Part shown: positions 21,639-31,499 of the stretch, one piece after another | Layout of the letters: every line of letters starts with the position of its first letter | How positions within the stretch are numbered: position 1 is the first letter of the stretch | Source of the DNA: Doryteuthis pealeii | Lineage: Eukaryota; Mollusca; Cephalopoda; Myopsida; Loliginidae | DNA length: 64,000 nt | Direction of reading: 5' to 3' | NCBI GenBank assembly: GCA_023376005.1 | Contig: CM042152.1 | Location: 88,273,465-88,337,464, forward strand | Notes under the pieces: model-generated | Seen by the model: the letters and a program-made list of their open reading frames with translations, nothing else | Databases searched by the model: none | Told to the model about the DNA's origin: nothing | Made by a program: the position numbers and the translations under genes

Positions 21639-22477
21639 TATAGGGGCCGATCCCTATATTTTTACGGCATGTGGAATTGACCAAATTAAAATAATTAAGT
21701 TTTCTTAAATAACTAGATTTACAATGGTATGTCATGAGTTTAGAATTAGGTAAACAAAAGAGAATCGAATGAATATTAGTTTAGAAATATTTTAGAAACA
21801 ATAGAAACAATGGTTTAAATTCATCCGATAATTTACGTCACCAGAATTCCACATGTACCAAAATCATTCGATATTGCATCATTGCAAATCACCTGATATT
21901 TGAGGAATATTTTAGCTTAATGATCACAATAGACAATGACAATAAGAAAATTATAAAAAGGCCCATTTAGCTGAAAGAGATGAGGACACAGAGACAGTGA
22001 GGAGCTTTTGCTCTTCCTGACTCAACAGAGTTGGAGATGCTCCTAACTCGACAGTGGGAACGTCCGAAAACATCAAATACGACTCAACAGGTCCGTCTAT
22101 CTTTTCGTCTCCTATTTCTCTCTCTCTCTCTTTCTCTCTCTCGATCAACAACAACAACTTTCAATCACAAGTTCCAATCACAGACAAACTACTAATATGT
22201 TGACACAAGCAATCACACTAATATAAACACCATGTCACAGTTGTCACACACAACTATACACAGACACAATCAGACTGCAACACCACTGAAAGAACAATGA
22301 AACTATATTAATTGTATTTATGTATATAAAGTTTGTTTCCTTTATCGATGTCTTCTTCTTTTGTTACCTATGGAAACTACATTTTCCGTAGTCCTTATAC
22401 ATATAAATTGTGGGGACCCATAACTCGGATCTTCAACTCATCAACCACACACTAACCAAACAAACCGGGTCCCTACA
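21639..22477. mobile_element. 839-bp insert between the two 331-bp copies
   Basis: It begins tataggggccgatcccta and ends accgggtccctaca; these ends are imperfect inverted repeats (tgtagggacc on the minus strand against tataggggcc). It contains a pyrimidine run with tctctctctctctttctctc near 22110-22142 and a 68-codon minus frame (21951-22157) without a recognisable domain. A gtggggacccataactcgga block near 22410 mirrors the right end. The insert class is unknown; a solo LTR on the minus strand is possible (TG start) but the other end is TA. Confidence 0.6.
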
Positions 22478-22808
22478 AGTCCAAAAATCTCTGTATGTCC
22501 TGACTACATTAATGGTCAAAAGCCTCTATGTCTTCCCAGGTCCAATGAAAAACTAGTTAGAATAATTTTGTTGAATGCCAAGAAGACTATTTTGAATAAA
22601 ATTAATGCTTCATTCATTGATCATTTTTGGTAAATACAGCTTAAGTCTTAATACTTATTGAAATACCTTGTATGTCATATAGCCCAAAAGAGAAAAATGA
22701 TATTATTTGTCGCTGTATTTGATTTTTTTTGTTCTTTTACAATAATTAATAGTTGGGATGTGGTTAATATTAAAAATGTGTATGTGAAATTATGTTTGTA
22801 ATAGAAAT
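22478..22808 (+). repeat. 331-bp mariner-derived repeat, copy B
   Basis: Near-identical partner of 21308-21638. After it the sequence diverges (acatgaaagtg). It carries gttgaatgccaagaagacta where copy A has gttgtatgcc. Confidence 0.9.
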
Positions 22809-22903
22809 ACATGAAAGTGTCTAATAAAATAAAACATCACCTAACTTGTCAAATGTCTTTTGATTATGTCTATAATTAATGAAACTTCTGGTAGTGTGCA
22901 TTG

Positions 22904-23120
22904 TACAGGGTTATCTGAAAGTTTTGTCACCCACTATATATTCTTTTATAGAGTTAAAATAATTACATAATACATCCCGGAATTCTATAAAATAATATAA
23001 TTTTCAAACATATATTTTTAGAGGTAAAATAATTACATAACTTATATATTATATTAAAATAAAACATGATGAAAGCTAAAATAATATGTAGGGGAGACAA
23101 AACTTTCAGACCAGCCTGTA
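22904..23120. mobile_element. MITE, copy 2, with TA ends
   Basis: Left end tacagggttatctgaaagtt and ttgtcaccc; right end, read in reverse, tacaggctggtctgaaagtt and ttgtctccc. The inverted repeats are about 32 bases. TACAG termini suggest a TA target as in Tc1/mariner elements. The body is shared with 18090-18292. It abuts the minisatellite that follows. Confidence 0.85.
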
Positions 23121-23127
23121 TATTGTG

Positions 23128-24113
23128 TGATGGACCACTGGATCAATGAATGAATGAAATTTAATTCATATGAATGAATTATATATACATAATAGGAATG
23201 ATCTATGAATGAATGAACTTTAAAATTCATAGATCAATGAATAAATGAATGAATGTAGTGGACCACTGGATCTATGAATAAATGAAATTTAAAATTCATA
23301 GATCAATGAATGAATGAATGAATGTAGTGGACCACTGGATCTATGAATGAATGAAATTTAAAATTCATAGATCAATGAATGAATGAATGTAGTGGACCAC
23401 TGGATCTATGAATGAATGCAATTTAAAATTCATAGATCAATGAATGAATGAATGTAGTGGACCACTGTATCTATGAATGAATGAAATTTAAAATCATAGA
23501 TCAATGATGAATGTAGGTGGACCACTGGATCTATGAATGAATGAAATTTAAAATTCATAGATCAATGAATGAATGAATGAATGTAGTGGACCACTGGATC
23601 TATGAATGAATGAAATTTAAAATTCATAGATCAATGAATGAATGAATGAATGAATGTAGTGGACCACTGGATCTACGAATGAATGAAATTTAAAATTCAT
23701 AGATCAATGAATTAATGAATGAATGTATGGACCACTGGATCTATGAATGAATGAAATTTAAAATTCATAGATCAATGAATGATGAAATGAATGTAGTGGA
23801 CCACTGGATCTACGAAATTAATGGAAATTTTAAAATTCATAGATCAATGAATTAATGAATGTAGTGGACACTGGATCTACGAATGAATGAAATTTAAAAT
23901 TCATAGAATGAATCAATGAATGAAGTGGACACTGATCTATGAATGAATGAATGAATGTAGTGGACCACTGTATCTATGAATGAATGAAATTAAATTCAAT
24001 GAATGAATGAATGAATGAATGTAGTGGACCATGGATTATGATGAATGAAATTTAAAATTCATAGATCAATGAATGAATGAATGAATGTAGTGGACCACTG
24101 GATCTATGAATGA
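23128..24113. repeat. Self-complementary minisatellite, about 15 units of 60-75 bp
   Basis: Each unit has ggaccactggatctatgaat, a gaatgaaatttaaaattcat step and agatcaatgaa followed by a variable number of gaat tetramers. Within each unit gatctatgaat and attcatagatc are inverted copies around a gaatgaaatttaaa spacer, so every unit can fold into a hairpin. Length differences come mainly from the number of GAAT tetramers (2 to 5) and a few single-base losses near 23500, 23820, 23930 and 24030. Confidence 0.95.
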
Positions 24114-24529
24114 AACATACATAAGAAGAAATGAACATCATTTGGGATTTCAAAAAGAGAATATAAAGAACTAAAAGAGAAAAAGAACATTATCCACACA
24201 GAATCAACACATGGTTTTATTAGTTGTGGCAGCATGAGACTGCAATGAGGAGGAGAATATTGAGAGTGAATACATCGTTACATTAGCAGTAATGACTAAG
24301 TGTTGACATGTCCATTAAAAAGTATCAAACAAACAAAAAAGCTTTTAATGTTTGTTATGACAGAGAAGAAGAAGAAGACAATGATGGTGCAGATTGAAAG
24401 TCCCGTTTGTAAATCTCTATTATTGCCAGAAGAAAAGAAGATATCAATTTTCTTTTTATTGATATTTTTGTATCTTTAAGCATGATTGAAAGAATTTCTA
24501 TAACACAGAAAGAAATTAAATTTAATGCA
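24114..24529. other. Unassigned spacer
   Basis: Unique-looking sequence with a short gaagaagaagaag run near 24366. No gene recognised. Confidence 0.4.
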
Positions 24530-24964
24530 GATGGTAATTTAAATCAGAAATTTCAAACATTTCTTCAAATTTATTTATTCATTGGCATTTCAGTTTCAGA
24601 AGACTATAATATAGTTTTTGTGCCCCGGAAGTTACAGTGCCACCTGTGACTGTGAAGTCCAATGTTTGAAAAACATTCTCGACCACAGATGTTGCATGTA
24701 AAAGCTGTCCCTGAAGATGTTGATGTGCCGGTGCTTAGTTGCTGCTGCTTTCTTCTGGATCTCTTAGCTTCATGATGTTGCGACAGGGTGACTTCAGACA
24801 GGAACAGTCCTCTACGGAGAGCCTGCTGCCACTGAGGGTGGCCCTGAGCCAAATTTTCCAAGCTGGAAGGAGCAATGCCAAAGCAACTCAGATCATTCTT
24901 GCAGACACCCTTGAAATGCAAGGATGGTAATTTAGATCAGAAATTTCAAACATTTCTTCAAATT
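24530..24964 (-). mobile_element. 5'-truncated LINE with 42-bp target duplications
   Basis: gatggtaatttaaatcagaa, then atttcaaacatttcttcaaa and tt, at 24530-24571 is repeated at 24923-24964 with one difference (taaat versus tagat). Between them lies a minus-strand LINE end (24573-24922) whose 3' tail reads aatgaataaataaat. Short repeat tails instead of poly(A) and long target duplications are both known for LINE insertions. The 5' truncation leaves only the last part of open reading frame 2. Confidence 0.85.
24604..24921 (-). pseudogene. LINE ORF2 C-terminus with CCHC/CCHH-like zinc finger
   Basis: The frame is open to its stop. It reads HFKGVCKNDLSCFGI, then SLENLAQGHPQWQQALRRGL, a basic and Gln-rich segment, and FTCNICGRECFSNIGLHSHR followed by WHC. 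This end arrangement (a cysteine pair, then SNIGLHSH) is common after the reverse transcriptase of LINEs. C-x2-C, then H-x3-H near the end could bind zinc. About 105 residues are open on this copy, but upstream parts are missing, so it is a fragment and not a host zinc-finger gene. Confidence 0.8.
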
Positions 24965-25009
24965 ATTGATAACCTTATCATTGGGGTTTAAAATATGTTG
25001 CATCCCCTG

Positions 25010-25205
25010 CAGGAAGGTCCCCCCCCCAAAAAAAAGGGGATGTCCTGAGTATGACAATAAACTACATCTGATAGTGAGGTTATAGTTCTAGAGCACTGAG
25101 GAATGTGGAGTGCCTCTAGATTGTAGGTTCATTCTGACCCAGAGTGGTAATACTCATCAGGGTCCCATCTATGTGTCAAATAAATCCGTTTAAAAATTTG
25201 TAAAA
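25010..25205 (+). mobile_element. SINE-C fragment, diverged
   Basis: catctgatagtgaggttata, gaatgtggagtgcctctaga, cccagagtggtaatactcat and cagggtcccatctatgtgtc are the middle of SINE-C in its proper orientation. It lacks the tail; a poly(A) run follows at 25200. Confidence 0.75.
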
Positions 25206-25460
25206 AAAAAAAAAAAAGTACTCTTCAGAAAAAAACACACAAAAATATTAATATGTATTTACAATGAATGCAATTCCCTAACCTCTTGACCTAAAATTAC
25301 CCGATAAAAATAAAAATCCATCAATCAATCAAATTTACTCAATAAAAAGACAATTATCAAAACATACAAGATTTTTGAAGGAGTAATTTTTATCATTGAA
25401 AAAATAGGTAAGACAATTCTTTTATGATATTTGTACAATTCTATAAAATAATATTAGTAG

Positions 25461-25755
25461 GAAGCGCGTGGTGTAATGGTTAAAGTCATGGGAAATGGAC
25501 TCGTCATCCTGAGTTCAAATCCTGGACGTGATAATTGCATTTCACTTAGCGCTAATACCCTTGGGAAAGGTATGAATCCTACTCTCCCTCCAGCTATGGG
25601 TAAATAGTAGGGCAGACTGGGTTTGTTAACCATGGCTAGGTAACCAGTCTAGGAAAAGGAAAACTCTGAATTTAAACCTGTTAAACTCCGCCTAAGAAAT
25701 TGACCTTGTGTCACATCCTGCTCATGCAGAGGGGTTTGGTAAATATATATAAAAT
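25461..25755 (+). mobile_element. SINE-B, near full length
   Basis: The head gaagcgcgtggtgtaatggt, taaagtcatgggaaatggac and the B-box-like gagttcaaatcctgg are tRNA-like. The body runs catttcacttagcgctaata, cccttgggaaaggtatgaat, ccctccagctatgggtaaat, accagtctaggaaaaggaaa and cttgtgtcacatcctgctca. The end ggtaaatatata passes into AT dinucleotides, the family's usual tail. Confidence 0.9.
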
Positions 25756-25847
25756 AATATTGACCATAGATTTCAATTGTTTTCTTTTTCTTTTTAAATT
25801 GATACAGGTTAGTATTTATCTAAACTCTGATTTTACTTCTGCCAATT

Positions 25848-26428
25848 TGTCAGCTATCGGCTGGGGCGTTAGAATACACCGACTGCACCTCTGCAGAGGG
25901 GGTAAGAATCCCCCAAATGGGGCCACCTGTTGGCTGTGGGTGGCAACCCCTGATACTTAAGGATAGTCTTGGCGGATGAGCAGTCCATGACCTACAACAC
26001 TCCACTTAGACCCTTATATAGGCTAGACGGGCGTTTGGAGAGGCCCCCTCCGATCAATTGGCTGGTCACGTCAAGCCCAAGTAACTATATGATTGTCCCA
26101 ACCCTTTTTATCATATGGATGCTAGAAGGTGGTGGCTGAGGGTCCACATGTCCTGGAAATGATGTTAAACTCTATCTGATGGTGAGGTTCCAGTTTTGGA
26201 GGTTTGGGGAATGTGGACCACCCCTTCACTACCATTGCTCCCTGGTCCACTCTAACCTGGAGTGGTAGTACTTGTTAGGGTCCCATCTATGGGTTAAATA
26301 GAAAAATGTATTTATAAAAAAAAATTGTGAATCCATTAAAAATGAATTTATTTAAAAACTTTATCGGCATTAAATGACCCACTGAGGTTGATATGCCGTA
26401 AAACAAAACAAGCCAAACCAAACCAATT
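25848..26428 (+). mobile_element. SINE-C, full-length reference copy
   Basis: Start cagctatcggctggggcgtt, agaatacaccgactgcacct; middle ggatgagcagtccatgacct, aggccccctccgatcaattg, gctagaaggtggtggctgag; last third cactctaacctggagtggta and gggtcccatctatgggttaa; 3' end atcggcattaaatgacccac, tgaggttgatatgccgtaaa and the A-rich tail acaaaacaagccaaaccaaa. About 580 bases. The head could descend from a tRNA but I cannot show A and B boxes. Its 3' domain (ggcattaaatgaccc ... gttgatatg ... taaaacaaaac) is shared with the 5S-derived SINE at 51574. Confidence 0.85.
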
Positions 26429-26961
26429 TGTCAGAGTACGTTTGTTTTTAAAAATTCTGATTTAGTTAGCAGTCAATTATTTGAATAAAACCTTTCTCTG
26501 TCGCCTTTTCAAACAAGCCTGTTTATACAGCCGTTATTACCAATTTCTATTTATTCAACACTGGTCACTTATTTGAAACATGATATTCATGGAATTTCAC
26601 ACCTGGTCAAGAAATAAAGGTAGATCTATCTTCAATGCTGGTCAATACTCATCCTGAAAACTTGATACAATCAATAATTCTACCTGCGACGTACACAAGT
26701 TTCCTTGCTTTAACTGCATTGTCTTTTCCAAGATCAATGAAACCAAAGAAGTTTGCCTGTTTTATATTGTGAGTTAAAACTTTATTTGTCAATCTTTACC
26801 AGGCAGAGTAGATAGAAACACAGAATAATAAAAAAAAAAGACCAACATCATATACTCACACAACAGTTTAAGTTTGGAAGTTCAAAAGGTATATCCCTCA
26901 CTCTATCTTAGTGTAATTCTATGTTCAATCTATACTAGCAATGCACTTAACTCTCTTTCTT

Positions 26962-26992
<31 letters not shown>

Positions 26993-27114
26993 TTGGGAGA
27001 ATATGTGCTTAATTGAAGTCGAACCTAATTTTTGAAAGTTAATTAATTAATAATTAATTAATCAGGCGAGATTACCTATTTAAATGTAAGGCTAAACAAA
27101 TCGAGAAAAATCAA
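26429..27114. other. Unassigned spacer with AT tract
   Basis: AT/CT microsatellites lie at 26955-26994. A short palindromic ttaattaataattaattaat stretch is at 27044. No gene seen. Confidence 0.4.
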
Positions 27115-27119
27115 TCTCT

Positions 27120-27242
27120 GTATGTACATTTCGGCCTATTAGGCCTCATTAGCAGATACAAAGACCACCCCGTGTGTGATTCGAAACCTGTCTGTCAAGC
27201 TGACAGGCAAGCGTCTTACCTCCACACCAAATGGACTTAGCT
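27120..27242 (-). mobile_element. tRNA-headed SINE fragment
   Basis: On the minus strand ccatttggtgtggaggtaag, acgcttgcctgtcagcttga and caggtttcgaatcacac have the spacing of a tRNA A box and B box (ggtttcgaatc). The 3' part reads ggtggtctttgtatctgcta, atgaggcctaataggccgaa. Only one copy in the window. An AT/GT microsatellite follows at 27325-27366. Confidence 0.65.
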
Positions 27243-27324
27243 AGATTTCTTCGTTTTGTTAAGGAGTAGGTATTTATATTCCTCTTAAGTGACCTCTACA
27301 CAAACTTACGAGAAGTAAACAAAC

Positions 27325-27356
<32 letters not shown>

Positions 27357-27486
27357 ATGTATGTATAACATCATCAGGTTGTTCTGACAATATGGACTCC
27401 CATAACTCTTTCTTGCCCCAAGTTGTACTCAAAGCATTATTTTACATATCCAAAACTTTTTTTAAAAATGTTGTCTTTTTTAATAC

Positions 27487-27640
27487 TGATATAATGGAAT
27501 GACTCATCTTCCCATACCTTAGCAGTGGTGGTGGTAGTGCTAGCCACTATTTAAGTACATACAGATCACTCTGTGAAGGACTCTCCTCATAATACTCCCG
27601 TGATCAAACACTCCGTATAACTGGTCATTACTATATAGCA
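27487..27640 (+). mobile_element. LTR-D 5' LTR, 154 bp
   Basis: It starts tgatataatggaatgactca and ends actatatagca. A TATA-like ctatttaagtac is central. The next bases, agtggcgacgaggatgagat, look like a primer-binding site plus leader. The solo copy at 10512-10668 supports both ends. Confidence 0.75.
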
Positions 27641-27780
27641 AGTGGCGACGAGGATGAGATCACACCTCCCATTAACAAAAAGTACTGTGGATGTGCCGCC
27701 TGCACCATCAACTTCTTATTCTCCACAAATTCCACGAGCATCGCCATCATTAAAAGGTTGAAAGAAAATAATGTGTAAAA
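27641..27780 (+). mobile_element. LTR-D primer-binding site and leader remnant
   Basis: tggcgacgaggat directly after the LTR resembles primer-binding sites complementary to the 3' end of tRNA-Ser in Ty3/gypsy elements (inference). The frame after it reads STVDVPPAPSTSYSPQIPRA and then stops; a gag start is possible but not shown. Confidence 0.5.
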
Positions 27781-27840
27781 CGGTTACGTCCAAATCCCAA
27801 AATCACAGCATCTAGAATCCACATAGAGCTGATTGATAGG

Positions 27841-28012
27841 ATTTTTTGCTGGTCAGCCATGTACAGATGTCCACTAGTGAATGTCACTTATGAGTTCATC
27901 CTTGCTTCTCAAGTTGTATTTAGCATGTCTTGTTCATCTTACTCAGATGGTTTGTGTGATAGGGGCTAAATGGTGTACAGCTACTTTTTGTGAGGCTTTG
28001 TTTCTAAGATTT
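27841..28012 (-). pseudogene. RTE-type LINE fragment
   Basis: Parallel to 14060-14215: gctggtcagccatgtacaga, gagttcatccttgcttctca, catgtcttgttcatcttact and tgtgataggggctaaatggt. Stops and frameshifts break the protein. A MITE begins exactly at its end. Confidence 0.7.
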
Positions 28013-28238
28013 GTTGTGTTTTCTCCGTGAAAATTACATTAACTCAAAGATGGCTGCCATTGTTTACAAGCTTCTTCTTGGAAAAAGAAGAATGGAACTT
28101 AACTCTCATTTAAGTCTTAAAAGAACTTAACTCTCAAAGCAATGAGTGTTAAGTACCTTTGTTCTTTTTCCGAGGAGAAACTTGTAAACAATCGCAGCCA
28201 TCTTTGATTTAACGTAATTTTAATGGAGAAAACACAAC
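28013..28238. mobile_element. Foldback MITE, about 100-bp arms
   Basis: Left gttgtgttttctccgtgaaa, attacattaactcaaagatg, gctgccattgtttacaagct; right, in reverse, gttgtgttttctccattaaa, attacgttaaatcaaagatg, gctgcgattgtttacaagtt. The arms close on aacttaactctca copies at 28096 and 28125. It is inserted next to an RTE relic. No open frame or clear target duplication. Confidence 0.85.
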
Positions 28239-28454
28239 ACTTTTCACATCCATTTTAATGCCTGTTTTTAACTCCAAAATATCATAAAACGTCTTTTTAA
28301 TAACAATTAAGTTCATTTCAAATAATCTGCAAGTACAATTTTATGGTAGGAATTTAGTCACTTAAAGTTCAAGATTATCAATGTTGCTACATAATAGATG
28401 TCATCGGGTATGACCCAAATCTTGATTATACTTCTTTGATTTAAATTTATTTTT
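28239..28454. other. Unassigned spacer
   Basis: I see no recognisable element. Confidence 0.35.
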
Positions 28455-28894
28455 CTCTGAGTGTTTGAATTGTCCAATTGGACACATGGCCTAGTGGATA
28501 AGGTAGTTAGGTTAAGACAGTTTTAAGTGACAGTTATCTCTGGATTCCAGGTTCAATCCTGACAGTCGGCAGTTACATAGAAAAATAATTAACACAGCTC
28601 CTACCCCAGCTATGGTTAGCGGAATGAGAACAGGATACCCCTGTGGACTGAATAAAGGGTTAGGTTCAAAGTTCCATGATGCCTCCCGATTACGACAAGA
28701 AGGTTCCCGACTACAACAAGAAAGTTCCCGAGTTTGAAAAGAAGGTTCCCGAGTCTGAGAAGATTCTGGAGTCCGAGAAGGTTCCCGAGTCCGACAAGAA
28801 ATACCTGAAGAAGGCTGGAGGCCATATCAGCCGAAACGTTGTACAGATAACAATGAAGATGAGGACAATAGTCTGAATAACACAGATAATACTG
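28455..28894 (+). mobile_element. FB element with SINE-D head and long 18-bp core
   Basis: A trace of the FB left end (tttctctgagtgtttgaa) is followed by the gtccaattggac palindrome, SINE-D, and from 28676 by an open stretch that reads MMPPDYDKK, VPDYNKK, VPEFEKK, VPESEK, ILESEK, VPESDKKYLKKAGGHISRN. The core is thus a run of 18-base units (aag-aag-gtt-ccc-gag-tcc). The right arm continues ggccatatcagccgaaacgt, gtacagataacaatgaagat, aatagtctgaataacacaga. The left arm complement is lost, so this copy cannot fold like 11552-11863. Confidence 0.8.
28476..28665 (+). mobile_element. SINE-D, tRNA-like
   Basis: A-box-like tggcctagtggataagg and B-box-like ggttcaatcctgacag are correctly ordered. The body ctaccccagctatggttagc, ggaatgagaacaggatacc and gaataaagggttaggttcaa is shared with 16680-16866 (minus). 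It is followed without a gap by the FB core. Confidence 0.8.
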
Positions 28895-29526
28895 ATTTAG
28901 ATTTATTTCGAAGGTTCAAAGAATGCATTGACTATAAAATGTTGTGAAAGAAAGTACTAGAAAAGTATTTTAATAAAAAACACAAAAAACATAACCAATT
29001 ATTAATCAAGTATTCTTCAAGGCAACTTTTGTAATATGGTGACAACCACCACCACTGTCTCAGTTGTGTGACCAACAACAATTATGAGAACTGTAGGTAT
29101 GAGAAATGTTAGCATATGAGAGTCAGAGATTTTGGGAGGGCTGTTAGTTGGTTACCAGGAGAGTAGCAAGTAATGACCTAAATTTCAGATGTAGCAGAAC
29201 CATCCCCACCTTTGGGAGTAGACTACAAATTGTCATAGGATAGATCTTTCCTTGATCGACTTGAAAAATACCATTTCATGTCTTCCTGTTTTTGTAACTG
29301 GTCCAGAGGGAAATTGTAACATAATCAATAAACTGAGCAGGATGTTTCTGTGATCATGTGTCTGTCTTTTCCTTTCATATTGTCTCCTTGTCTACACCAA
29401 ACTTTCTTCAAGATGCTGCAATACTACATTTTCCTGTTACAGAGAATATATCTACATATATCTTTTTTGGGGACTTAGATGTGTATCTCCAAAAATGGTT
29501 GGTGGTATTCAGCTTTTTTTATTTTC
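28895..29526. other. Unassigned spacer
   Basis: No recognised gene or repeat. The 69-codon frame at 29358-29567 lacks features. Confidence 0.4.
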
Positions 29527-29690
29527 AATTAAGTAATCTATATTTTTATATTAGATGTGTGCAGTGATGCTGATAGCTTTTTGATTTAGTGCTTCCTGGG
29601 ATGCACATATTTGCTTTGAATAAGTCTCTGGGAAAATTTATGGGTCCCAACTAAAGCTGTCTAACTTCTACCTTGTAAGCTACCCTGTGT
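29527..29690. repeat. Direct repeat flanking SINE-C, left copy
   Basis: aattaagtaatctatat, then gctgatagctttttgattta, ttgctttgaataagtctctg and agctgtctaacttctacctt to the final cctgtgt recur at 30203-30344. The right copy lacks about 25 bases (ttttatattagatgtgtgca and gtgat). Confidence 0.9.
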
Positions 29691-30202
29691 TTGGTTTGGT
29701 TTGTTTTACACCATATCAACCTCGGTGGGTCATTTAATGCCAGCAAAGTTTTTAAATGAATTCATTCATAATGGATACTCAATATTTTTATAAACACATT
29801 TTCTATTTAACTATAGATGGGACCCTAACAGGTACTACCACTCCGGACCAGGGAGTAATGGTGATGAAGGGCTTCTCCACATTCCTCAAACCTCCAAACT
29901 GGAACCTCACCATCAGATAGTTTAACGTTATTTCCAGGATATGTAGACCTCAGCCACCACCTTCTAGCACCCATATGATAAAAAGGGTTGGGGCTTGCCA
30001 TAAAGGCAATAGGGTTGGGAAATCATATAGGGTGCTAGGGCTTGACGTGACCAGCCGATTGATCAGAAGGGGCCTCTCTGACCGCCTGTGTAGCCCAAGA
30101 AAGGGCCAAAGTGGAATATTGCAAGTCATAGACTGCTCAACCACCTAGGTTCTATCTTTACGCATCACAGGTGTCCACCCACAGCCACAGGGTGGCATTT
30201 TT
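29691..30202 (-). mobile_element. SINE-C insert between direct repeats
   Basis: Plus-strand reading begins ttggtttggtttgttttaca (tail in reverse), continues gggtcatttaatgccagcaa and ggcctctctgaccgcctgtg, and ends gtgtccacccacagccacag. The 5' head is missing. Confidence 0.85.
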
Positions 30203-30344
30203 AATTAAGTAATCTATATGCTGATAGCTTTTTGATTTAGTTTAGCTTTCTGGGACGCACATATTTGCTTTGAATAAGTCTCCAGGAAAATTTATGGGTC
30301 CCAACTAAAGCTGTCTAACTTCTACCTTGTAACCTATCCTGTGT
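30203..30344. repeat. Direct repeat flanking SINE-C, right copy
   Basis: Partner of 29527-29690 with about nine substitutions and one 25-base gap. Confidence 0.9.
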
Positions 30345-30394
30345 AATTCATTTCTAAGAAACTATTGAAATGTATTTACAATTAGCTTTAAATG

Positions 30395-30500
30395 GTGGTA
30401 AAAGAAAAAAGAAACACACTGGGATGCATGGATATGATTTTTTTTGCGTCCTTTTAGATTTTTGTGTGTCAGGGATGCAGGATGCATACCTATCAGCATC
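30395..30500. repeat. Dispersed repeat, copy 3 of 3, inverted
   Basis: aaacacactgggatgcatgg, atatgatttt and tgtgtcagggatgcaggatg, then catacctatcagcatctctg, is the reverse of 13330-13435 (aggtacacaccctgcatcac). Confidence 0.7.
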
Positions 30501-30676
30501 TCTGGTGTGCCGAAGTTTCAAGCACTATTTTGAAAACTAGAAATTGCATACATTGTTTACAACCAGTTTTCTACTGGAAACTTTTGCATACACCTAATAA
30601 ATGCAAAATTTATGGTTGGTAGAATTTCAGAAGTACATTATTTTTGCAATGATGCTTCAGAGACTTTACATTAAAT

Positions 30677-30965
30677 GCTCAAGTGTGCATGGTTAGAGTC
30701 GTAGGAAATGGACTTGTTGACAGAGTTCAAATCCTGGACAAGGTTGTTTGCATTTCTCATAGTTCCAATACCCTTGGGAAAGGTATGAATTCATATATTC
30801 TCCCTCCAGCTATGGGTAAATAGTAGGACAGACCAGGCTCTTTAACCTTGGCTAGGTAACCAGTCTAGGAGAAGGAAAACTCTGAATTCAAACTTGTTAA
30901 ACTCTGCTTAAGAAATTGACTTTGTATCACATCCTGCTCATGTAGAGGGGTTGGTAAATATATAT
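30677..30965 (+). mobile_element. SINE-B, near full length
   Basis: Head gtgtgcatggttagagtcgt, B-box-like gagttcaaatcctgg, body cccttgggaaaggtatgaat, accagtctaggagaaggaaa, cacatcctgctcatgtagag, ending ggttggtaaatatatatata. The A box is decayed. Confidence 0.85.
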
Positions 30966-31116
30966 ATACATGAAATTTTCAAATTATAAAAGATAAAGTA
31001 ATCATTAATTCATGATACTTTTGTGGGACACATATAGAATCCTGAAAACTTTTTTTTGGCACAGAGATTTCTCACAATTTATTAATTCAGAATTGTGTAT
31101 GTGTGTGCCTGGAGCA

Positions 31117-31117
<1 letters not shown>

Positions 31118-31168
<51 letters not shown>
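31118..31168. repeat. (AT)n microsatellite
   Basis: About 25 AT units. Confidence 0.95.
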
Positions 31169-31172
<4 letters not shown>

Positions 31173-31199
31173 AGTTGATATCTATGTTAATGTATGTAT

Positions 31200-31275
31200 G
31201 AAGGTCATTCAATAAATAAGTATAATCTATATACGAGGGTCATTCAATAAATAAGGGGAATTTTTTTGAAAAAAA
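31200..31275 (+). mobile_element. Mariner-like terminal inverted repeat
   Basis: acgagggtcattcaataaat followed by aagggg is the form of a mariner 5' end. A second partial copy, gaaggtcattcaataaataa, lies just upstream at 31200. Confidence 0.75.
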
Positions 31276-31499
31276 AAAACCAAAATACATTTTTTTTCCA
31301 GAATTTTTTTTCCACAAATGTAAACTTTACATTGTTTGGAATTGGCTTATAGCAAAAATTATTTTAATCTCACAAAATATTTGTTTTGAGGTTATACAAA
31401 AGATAGTAAATCAAACAGGGTGCTCTAGACTCAAAAACAGGTTTGTCATCAGATGTTTGCAAACCATGTGAAAGTTACAGAATAATATGTGATGGGTAC

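Noticed and set aside
24604..24921. Host C2H2 zinc-finger gene
   Set aside because: The frame is the truncated end of a LINE flanked by 42-bp target duplications.
28676..28876. Small gene for a K-V-P-E repeat protein
   Set aside because: The frame lies wholly inside the FB element and is broken in other copies; kept only as a finding on the family.
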